Below, one piece after another: positions 56,965-64,000 of a stretch of 64,000 bases of DNA (its first letter is position 1; every line of letters starts with the position of its first letter). The notes under the pieces were generated by a model. The model saw nothing but the letters and a program-made list of their open reading frames with translations. It was not told the DNA's origin and did no database searches. The translations under genes were made by a program, and so were the position numbers. The DNA is from Luidia sarsii (taxonomy: Eukaryota > Echinodermata > Asteroidea > Paxillosida > Luidiidae), in contig OX465103.1 of the NCBI GenBank assembly GCA_949987565.1, positions 11,923,145 through 11,987,144 on the forward strand, read 5' to 3'.

Positions 56965-57105
56965 ACATGTGAACCATCTATGCTATACACAATGTGCATG
57001 TGAACCATCTATGCTGTACATGTACATGTACATGTGAACCATCTATGCTGTACATGTGAACCATCTATGCTGTGCATGTGAACCATCTATGCTGTACATA
57101 TGAAC
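56965..57105 (+). repeat. short tandem GTGAACCATCTATGCTGTACAT
   Basis: Five copies of GTGAACCATCTATGCT (first at about 56967) separated by variable numbers of ACATGT words. Confidence 0.9.
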
Positions 57106-58061
57106 ACTTTTTTACATGTACCAGTAGTTTAATATGTACATGTACCAGTAGGTGTGGCTGCAAATCTGCATGTACGGTATTTAAGCAACCTAAAACCATG
57201 GACGAAGCAACAAAAAAGAACACACACAAAAAATTTCCCCAAAATCACAAGCCTCCACACCCCTTGGCCCACGACTTTTTCTTTTCCATCCAATATAGAA
57301 TTTCTGCAGGCTCCCAAAAGAAAACACACTGACTCAAATTAACACTAGTAAAAAATTGGAAGATTTCTTCACAGCACAACAATTTACAGTACATGTAGTT
57401 CCCTGATTGGGCCCCAAAAGTTGGCCCATTTTGAACATTTTTTGCAATATCTAACCAGCCAGGTCTACGAATGAAGCCAGCAGGATTATACCAGCGGGAC
57501 TCGCCCCCAAGATTGAGATGTTTTCCCCCTATTCTCATTTCCCTCAGACCAACACACCACTTCCCCCCCCCTCCCTAAATATAAGCCCCCCTCTCAAGGG
57601 AGACCTCATCCAGAGAGCTGTAATCCCCCAAAGTCCAGGCCCCTTCCCGGAGTTAGTCCTCCCAGAAATGACTTATGGCCGGCATGCCAGAGTATGACAA
57701 GGCGGTGCTTCAACAACCCTATGCCCTCCTTTCCAACAGTTCACCGGCGAAAGAAAAAAAAAAAAACACTCCCAAAACTATAACACAACACAAACATTGA
57801 TGACATGGAGTCGAGACCACAATTGTCATGGCACATGTACAGTGTCTTCAGAAACCAAATTAATTTGATACAAGTCAATGTACTTCCCCCCCCCTCCAAT
57901 GCTGTCATTGAAACATGTGGTCGTTGTCGGGATCCATGGCTTGCACATGAGACTACAGCTACAGCCTAGGGCTCTGGCTAGGGATGTCTGTGCATGCCGT
58001 CTGTGACAACAGGTCTAGGCATAGCCCAAGCCACTGATTAACATGCAGTCTAATGAAGAGT
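57106..58061. other. intronic, gene-free
   Basis: C-rich around 57560-57600; nothing recognisable. Confidence 0.45.
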
Positions 58062-58174
58062 AGGTTTGCGGTGACACCTTGTGAGAGAATCTCCTTTGCG
58101 AGCGTGCATGGTTCTGAAAAGAACCAGCAGGTTTCACTTAATGCTTAGGACAGTGTGCTCTGTCCGTCTTCAGG
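58062..58174 (-). repeat. histone-stem-loop-like repeat, copy D (compensatory stem)
   Basis: On the minus strand 58125-58110 reads GGTTCTTTTCAGAACC: two bases on each side of the stem differ from copies A and E (CT to TT region, AG to AA), but pairing is intact. The upstream hairpin also changes in pairs: GGACAG...CTGTCC (58165-58148) against GGGCAG...CTGCCC in copy A. The downstream block is GCAAAGGAGATTC. Confidence 0.75.
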
Positions 58175-58212
58175 AGGAAGACGGACAGAGCTCACTGTCC
58201 AAAACGTCAAGG

Positions 58213-58788
58213 GTGAGGGCAATGATGAAGATGATGAGGACGAGGAGGATGAGGTTGAGGAGGATGAGGAGGATGAGGATGAGGAGGATGAGGATGAGGA
58301 GGGGGAGGAGAATGGGGAGGATGGGGAGGATGAGGAGGATGAGGAGGATGGGGAGGATGGGGAGGATGAGGAGGATGAAGAGGATGAGGAGGATGAGGAG
58401 GATGAGGAGGATGGGGAGGATGGGGAGGATGGGGAGGATGGGGAGGATGGGGAGGATGGGGAGGATGGGGAGGATGGGGAGGATGGGGAGGATGGGGAGG
58501 ATGGGGAGGATGGGGAGGATGGGGAGGATGGGGAGAATGGGGAGGATGGGGAGGATGGGGAGGATGGGGAGAATGAGGAGGACGAGGAGGATGGGGAGGA
58601 TGGGGAGGATGGGGAGGATGGGGAGGATGAGGAGGATGAGGAGGATGAGGAGGATGAGGAGGGGGAGGAGGATGAGGAGGGGGAGGAGGATGAGGAGGAT
58701 GAGGAGGGGGAGGAGGATGAGGAAGATGAGGAGGATGAGGAGGAGGGGAGGAGGATGAGGAGTGAGGAGGAGTGAGGAGGATGGAGCA
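58213..58788. repeat. GGAGGATGA/GGGGAGGAT array
   Basis: About 575 bp of GAGGAT-based 9- and 12-bp units, all purine plus T on the plus strand. It is open in all frames on both strands (Glu/Asp, Met/Arg, Ser, Leu/Ile, His/Pro repeats). These are artefacts. It is intronic, about 60 bp downstream of an ERC exon on the coding strand. Confidence 0.97.
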
Positions 58789-58793
58789 TCTTC

Positions 58794-58794
<1 letters not shown>

Positions 58795-58829
<35 letters not shown>
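58795..58829. repeat. (GA)n microsatellite near the ERC donor
   Basis: About 17 GA units ending 19 bp from the GTAAGT donor at 58848-58843. On the coding strand it is (TC)n just inside the intron. Confidence 0.95.
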
Positions 58830-58831
<2 letters not shown>

Positions 58832-58848
58832 CAAGCCCATCCACTTAC

Positions 58849-58993
58849 CTCATCCTTGAGGACTTGCACTAAGGCATCCTTCTCCTTCTTCAGGATCTTG
58901 AGTTCCTCGCAGGCCTTGGGGTTCTTGCGGTTGAGCTCCAGGAGAGCAATGTGGGCGTCCTTCTCGCCGATTGCTGCTGTGATTGCCTCTTGC
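58849..58993 (-). CDS. ERC: ELKS/CAST/ERC protein, coiled-coil exon
   Basis: Exon of 145 bp (one base completing a split codon, then 48 codons). The minus strand has CTCGCTTGGCAG before and GATGAG|GTAAGT after. It encodes a charged coiled-coil segment starting QEAITAAIGEKDAHIALLEL and ending LKKEKDALVQVLKDE. This follows the ERC family C-terminal coiled coil, which has QEA..AAI.EKDA.IALLEL and LKREKDRLVQ.LK at this spacing. ERC proteins are presynaptic active-zone scaffolds that bind RIM, liprin-alpha, Bassoon/Piccolo and Rab6, and they also act in cell-edge exocytosis. The exon joins in phase to 43457-43377 across a 15.4-kb intron. The upstream part of the gene lies beyond the right edge. 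Confidence 0.85.
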
Positions 58994-59341
58994 CTGCCAA
59001 GCGAGACACGGACAACCACAAAATGCCAATGAATGACTGCCTCACCAAGCACATTACACAGTACAGAGTTGTAGCCACACCACTTTCCTACAACTGAAGG
59101 ATACACACTGTAGCATTTAAAGGCTAACCCATTGGTAGGAGTGAATAAGCTTTTGTCGCAACATCTACTTCATCAGACCACCTGGTGAACAGAAGTTGTT
59201 GCTATGAAAGCTAAAAATGCACTCTTCCCAACTGGTTTTCCTATTATTGCTATTATTCATCAGTTAGACTGCCCACATTTCCACAGTACAATACATATCA
59301 GATAAGACTTGAAGGTTTGCATGGTGGCAATACTAAGTGGA
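58994..59341. other. intronic, gene-free
   Basis: Nothing recognisable. Confidence 0.45.
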
Positions 59342-59413
59342 AGGTTCGCGGTGACACCATGTAACACTTCTCTTTCAAGAAGGAGTGTGGCTCTGAAAAG
59401 AGCCGGTAACTCC
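59342..59413 (-). repeat. histone-stem-loop-like repeat, copy E
   Basis: On the minus strand 59403-59388 reads GGCTCTTTTCAGAGCC, the exact histone stem-loop consensus. ACACTCCTTCTTGAAAGAGA follows, with AAAGAG starting 13 bases after the stem. The upstream GGGCAG hairpin is absent, so this copy is truncated. Confidence 0.75.
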
Positions 59414-60023
59414 AGCTCCCTTCCACACACAATACATATCCCAATACTTGCCCGGCAGGGCAGTTGGGGGGCTGCATTACATTCTTCAACCCACAGTACA
59501 TGTACATGTACATGCACCGTCAAACCATCAACCTCAGCACTGCAGATATGCTTGACATACAAACTAATGATAATCATGATACACAAAACTCATGGCATTA
59601 ATGCACCAACGAGGAGTACCCAGAAATGTTGACAGACAATGCAACACCTTTCAAAGGCAATCAGTATGAAACCAAAGTTGGACACTTTGAACACCAATAG
59701 TCGTACTCTGGATACCACAGACAACAGCTGCCAACTATCACTTGTTTCTGGGTTCATCGTTTGAAGGCATTTCTTGGTAAGCACAAGACTACAATATAAA
59801 TAATGAATGCCTAGTTAAAATTCAGTCATTAACAATCTGTTGCCATCCCACTGTGGGAAAGGCATTGTTAAATATTCTAACTTTCCTTCATTACTCTATG
59901 GGGGATTCTTTCCTTCTTATTCCCAATGATATCGCAGAGGAGAAACCGTCAATTCCGTGCCCAAAGAAGCACAGAGTCATTCCTCTCTGCTTCAAAACCA
60001 TTAGAAAGGGCCATTCTCAGCTT
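59414..60023. other. intronic, gene-free
   Basis: Nothing recognisable. Confidence 0.45.
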
Positions 60024-60338
60024 AAAGACCCTATACGACATTGTTGAAGGTCAAAAAATTGCCACAGTTTGTGTGTTAAACCATTAAACGTAAAAAAGAA
60101 AAGCAATAATGCAAAGGGTTGAGCTCAAATGGTAATCTGAGAAAGTAGCAAAATGCAAAAAAAAGTCACGGTTTATGTATGCACTGTTCTGTAGTGTAAG
60201 AAATAGTTTATTACTCGCAGACAATAAGATTTCAACATGAGGATTCTATCATGACCATCCACAAACTGTGTAAATTAGCAAGAAATCTGTGGACATCCGG
60301 TTTTTTTTTCCATCTTCCCAATGTTGTATTGGGCCCTG
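60024..60338. mobile_element. short inverted-repeat element (relative of the 405-3648 host)
   Basis: Ends AAAGACCCTATACGACATTG and, inverted, GGGCCCAATACAACATTGGG. At about 60259-60277 it holds CCACAAACTGTGTAAATTAG, the uninterrupted counterpart of the site where piggyBac inserted in the 0.4-3.6 kb copy. Confidence 0.7.
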
Positions 60339-61008
60339 GATCTCCAAATCCTTCGGCGGAACCTCCCTCAAATGCAGACCTCATTCCGTCGATGCGTCTG
60401 AAATTTCACGCGGCACACGCGGTCGACACTAAAATTGCGGCACAGCCTCCACAAGCCGCACGTGAGGAAGACGGTAACCCCCCCGCCTGTTTCCAACCAG
60501 CCAAACCACTTCCTGCCTTTCTCTATCCATTTATCCATTTATCCATGCAGCTATGCTCTATCTAACTCCGGGACCCGATACTGAAAAGCTGACTGTACTG
60601 GGTTTCCCATGGCATATAATTTAACGCACTGGGTCCCTCACGCTCCATGCACGAATCCCCGCTGAAATAAACACTTCTTCCCTCTAGATAAAACAACAAA
60701 CATCTCGCTTGCAGGTTTCCAGCCAAACTCTACCCCCAGGCCAAAAAAAAAAAAAAAAAAAAAAAAAAATCTCAATCTCCATTTCTTTTCTTTTTCGTCT
60801 ATTCTTTTGATCCGGTCTTTTCTGCAGACTGCACCTGCTGTCTATGATACAGCACCCTTGGACAGCCTCTGCCAGAATGCCAGGGAAAATGGGCTAAAGT
60901 GCCTTGCCCTCGAGACTCCCTCGAGATGGCTTAAGGGAAAGTGGACCATTAGGGTTTGAATGTAAGCACCACTTCTGGCAGTCTAGCAAGCTGCTTTCGA
61001 TACTAATT
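60339..61008. other. intronic, gene-free
   Basis: A-run of about 26 at 60744-60769. No exon recognised. Confidence 0.45.
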
Positions 61009-62215
61009 GACCATTGAGTGCAGGATCTGGCCACTGAGTGCAGGATCTGGCCATTGAGTGCAGGATCTGGCCACTGAGTGCAGGATCTGGCCACTGAGTG
61101 CAGGATCTGGCCATTGAGTGCAGGATCTGGCCATTGAGTGCAGGATCTGGCCATTGAGTGCAGGATCTGGCCACTGAGTGCAGGATCTGGCCACTGAGTG
61201 CAGGATCTGGCCACTGAGTGCAGGATCTGGCCACTGAGTGCAGGATCTGGCCATTGAGTGCAGGATCTGGCCACTGAGTGCAGGATCTGACCACTGAGTG
61301 TATAAGTTGACCACTGAGTGCATTAGCTGACTACTTAGTGCATTAGCTGACCAATTAGTGCATTAGCTGACCACTGGGTTTATAGTTGACCACTGAGTGT
61401 ATTAGTTGATCACTGAGTGTATAAGTTGATCACTGAGTGTATTAGTTGACCACTGAGTTTATTAGTTGATCACTGAGTGTATTAGCTGACCACTGAGTGT
61501 ATTAGTTGATCACTGATTGTATAAGTCGACCACTGAGTGTATCAGCTGACCACTGAGTGTATAAGTTGATCACTGAGTGTATTAGTTGACCACTGAGTGT
61601 ATTAGCTGACCACTTAGTGTATCGGTTGACCACTGAGTGTATTAGCTGACCCCTTAGTGTATTGGTTGACCACTGAGTGTATTAGCTGACCACTGAGTTT
61701 ATTAGTTGATCACTGAGTGTATTAGCTGACCACTGAGTGTATTAGTTGATCACTGAGTGTATAAGTTGACCACTGAGTGTATCAGCTGACCACTGAGTGT
61801 ATAAGTTGATCACTGAGTGTATTAGTTGACCACTGAGTGTATTAGCTGACCACTGAGTGCATTAGCTGACTACTTGGTGCATTAGCTGACCACTTAGTGT
61901 ATTAACTGACTACTGGGTGTATAGTTGACCACTGAGTGTATAAGTTGACCACTGAGTGTATTAACTGACTACTTAGTGTATTAACTGACTACTGGGTGTA
62001 TAGTTGACCACTGAGTGTATTAGTTGACCACTGAGTGTATTGGTTAACCACTGAGTGTATTAGCTGACCACTGATTGTAGTAGCTGACCAATGAGTGTAT
62101 TAGCTGACCACTGAGTGTATTAACTGACCACTGGATGTAGTACTACCTTGCCACTTAGTGCATTAGCTGATTACTGAGTGCATTAGCGGAGTGAATAAGC
62201 TGACCACTGATTGTA
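61009..62215 (+). repeat. 20-bp tandem array with two unit types
   Basis: About 60 units. The left block (to about 61295) has CCA(C/T)TGAGTGCAGGATCTGG, highly homogeneous and exactly 20 bp. The remainder has CCACTGAGTGTATTAGTTGA-type units, more diverged, with 19-bp slips near 61380, 61920 and 61993. Minus-strand frames through the homogeneous block are artefacts. Confidence 0.97.
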
Positions 62216-62283
62216 TGATGACTTGATGGGTATTGAGTTTGTTACTTTGTCTATTAGAGGTTGGTGTTCTTTTTTATTGGTAG

Positions 62284-62472
62284 AGTGTTGAGCCATTGCA
62301 ATGCATGGGAACTGATCAGTTCTCAGACCGTACATACACACAGGCACTGGCAGGAATGCCTGAGCTTACTGCACTGCCATCTCTCAGCAGGCAAGTCACA
62401 AATCATGCGCCGATACCAGGAGACAGGTTCCGTATTACAGGAAGTTCAGGAGACCTTTCTAATGCTGCCATG
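62284..62472 (+). CDS. candidate exon, 63 codons, function unknown
   Basis: A plus-strand segment with an acceptor-like TTCTTTTTTATTGGTAG and a donor ATG|GTAAGA, open throughout in one frame (phase 0 at both ends). The translation begins SVEPLQCMGTDQFSD and ends RFRITGSSGDLSNAAM. I recognise no family with confidence; the last part (FRITGSS..LSNA) weakly resembles the end of a KH RNA-binding domain. It lies inside the ERC gene but on the opposite strand, and a 173-bp tandem repeat starts 20 bp after the donor. A chance open segment is quite possible. Confidence 0.2.
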
Positions 62473-62491
62473 GTAAGATGCTTGCTAAACA

Positions 62492-63015
62492 CTCCAGTCC
62501 CTTGCTTCACGCGGAACTGCAGCTCACAAGCTACCATTTCTCCCACAAATCTTTTGAGAAATGAATTCAATTGCCGCAGCATTTGTTCCTTTAGTTGGTT
62601 TCCTTCCATCAATGATAGGTGGTTGTGATTCCTTGAGACAAATGGCTGTCAATGGCTAATTACACTACAGTGCCTTGCTTCACACGGAACTGAAGCTCGC
62701 AAGCTAACATTTCTCCCACAAATCTTTTGAAAAATGAATTCAATTGCCGCAGCATTTGTTCCTTTAGTTGGTTTCCTTCCATCAATGATAGGTGGTTGTG
62801 ATTCCTTGAGACAAATGGCTGTTAATAGCTAATTACACTACAGTCTCTTGCTTCACGCGGAACTGAAGCTCACAAGCTACCATTTCTCAAAAAAATCCTT
62901 CGAAAAATTAATTCAGCTGCCACGGCATTTGTTCCTTTAGCTGGTTTCCTTCCATCAATGGTAGGTGGTTGAGATTCCTTCAGACAAACGGCCGTTAATG
63001 CTTAATTACTTCAGA
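62492..63015 (+). repeat. 173-bp tandem repeat, three copies
   Basis: CTTGCTTCAC occurs at 62501, 62674 and 62847, exactly 173 bp apart. Each unit has GGAACTG(C/A)AGCTC(A/G)CAAGCTA, a TTGTTCCTTTAG(T/C)TGGTTTCC block and a SINE-like GGC(T/C)GT(C/T)AATGGCTAATTAC end. A locally amplified segment, apparently including a SINE fragment. Confidence 0.9.
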
Positions 63016-63921
63016 CTTGTGCCCCAATCCCAATGGTAAACATATAGTGCACATGTACTGTAGTTGTCTATTAGGGAGTCCTTAGGAACCAAAGGGTGTT
63101 TTAATACAGGGTTATTGAGAACTACTTTTGTTCAATACAAGGCTCAAACAATTCTGGTCCAGTGTACATTACCCTGCTCTTGAATGAACTAGCAGACCCC
63201 AGCCGAGAAAGTTGACTATTAATTTTGGGAAGTTCCCGAACCTCAAGGGCAGGATGGCTCTTGTGGGATACAGGCAAAATATCTCAGGTCTAAATCACGG
63301 ATCAGTCAAACATCTTTGCAATGTCAATCAATTGTAGAAGATTCCATGACAATGGACCCGAGTGTGGCCAATTCCTGTCTCTTGTTTGTGTCTTTTGAGC
63401 CCATGGATCAAATACTGTAATGCAGCCAGGTAGGAGAGGGGGGGAGGGGGGGGTAAGCCAGCCCAACTGAGTGATTGTCGCAGAGCATTGCGAAGAAACT
63501 TAGAAACTCAAGTTTCATGCCATGCCACTGCACAATGATGGAGCACATAGGCTTAGCATACACAGCCCTTGTGTGGCATATGTGCCATCAATCAGTGTGA
63601 TCAATGGACAAGGGCTTAGGTGATCATCCCCCCCCCCCCACACACACACACACACACACCTCTCTCCCTCCCAATGGTCGGAGTCATTCTACTTGTCTCA
63701 CTTCCGGCAGGCATCACACATCGCTCCACGCAGACAGGAATCAATCAGCCAGTCAATCTAGCAACGGTGGAAGGAATGGATTGGGAAGCAGGGTGCAGCA
63801 TTGACAGTCTGTGCCACCCTGGGAACCCCCTTCGCCTAGGCCTGCCTCCCTAATGTAACCAACGTAAGAAATCATCTCAAACTCCCACCTTCTCCTCAAA
63901 GACCTTGACAGACTGACCCAC
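63016..63921. other. intronic, gene-free
   Basis: CA microsatellite at about 63641-63659 after a C-run; G-rich tract near 63437-63453; a degraded SINE near 63250-63310. Confidence 0.45.
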
Positions 63922-63966
63922 CTGAAATCCATCAAGGCACTGACAATTATGTCCATCTCTTCTAGC
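63922..63966 (-). CDS. ERC: candidate preceding exon of the ERC gene
   Basis: A 45-bp minus-strand segment ending TTTCAG|GTGGGT (a usable donor). It encodes LEEMDIIVSALMDF plus two bases (AG). The next exon starts with a single G completing the codon, so it reads ...ALMDFR-QEAITAAIGEKDA. Homologues have a block of LEE...LEMK immediately before QEA. The phase fits exactly. Against it: the acceptor (AAG|G or CTAG|A) lacks a pyrimidine tract, an in-frame TGA lies a few codons upstream, and the segment is short. Confidence 0.3.
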
Positions 63967-64000
63967 CTTTGAGTTCATTCACACACATGTATGAGGGTGT
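63967..64000. other. right edge, unannotated
   Basis: Too short to judge. Confidence 0.4.

Noticed and set aside
58081..59106. Long Asp/Glu, Ser, Pro/His or Met/Arg-rich frames, including one of 299 codons that fuses the ERC exon to repeats
   Set aside because: All derive from the GGATGA array. Only the 58993-58849 portion is coding-like, and it is bounded by clear splice sites.

Overview
This is a eukaryotic, intron-rich, repeat-dense genomic window, most likely from a marine invertebrate and probably a deuterostome (echinoderm, hemichordate or cephalochordate grade). The reasons are TTAGGG-type telomere-like tracts, abundant ACATGTAC simple repeats, many short inverted-repeat elements and tRNA-derived SINEs, CpG-rich promoter-like islands, and the near absence of long credible ORFs. 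I cannot name the species. Long reading frames in the window are almost all artefacts of tandem repeats (14-bp G-rich, GGATGA, GA/CT, 20-bp arrays).

Only one host gene is solidly recognisable: the 3' end of an ELKS/CAST/ERC active-zone scaffold gene on the minus strand. Its last three coding exons lie at 58993-58849, 43457-43377 and 39859-39833. They join in phase with consensus GT/AG sites and end in the family's GIWA C-terminus, the PDZ-binding tail for RIM. A short, weaker candidate for the preceding exon is at 63966-63922. Everything from about 39.8 kb to the right edge is therefore mostly ERC intron, and the 14-bp G-rich minisatellite at 38.0-39.8 kb lies just downstream of the stop codon, probably in the 3' UTR.

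Left part (0-28 kb): a piggyBac transposon with intact ends (460-3336; perfect 19-bp inverted repeats including TTAA, decayed transposase) sits inside an older short element whose relative is at 60.02-60.34 kb. Further right are CpG-rich islands (about 5.6, 9.9, 16.1 and 24.3 kb), several MITEs, and two inverted MITE copies carrying telomere-like repeats (17.4 and 18.5 kb). Middle (28-40 kb): a 22-bp GATC-containing satellite, CT and GA arrays around a 200-N assembly gap, a 76-bp polypurine minisatellite and the 14-bp minisatellite. Right part (40-64 kb): ERC introns filled with foldback elements, piggyBac-like ends, SINEs, ACATGTAC repeats, a GGATGA array next to an ERC splice donor, and a 1.2-kb 20-bp array.

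The most unusual signal is a dispersed repeat family (copies near 4.77, 27.25, 32.74, 58.12 and 59.39 kb, all in one orientation). Its minus strand carries a hairpin identical to the metazoan histone mRNA 3' stem-loop, followed by a purine block placed like a histone downstream element and flanked by a second hairpin. Compensatory base changes between copies preserve the pairings.
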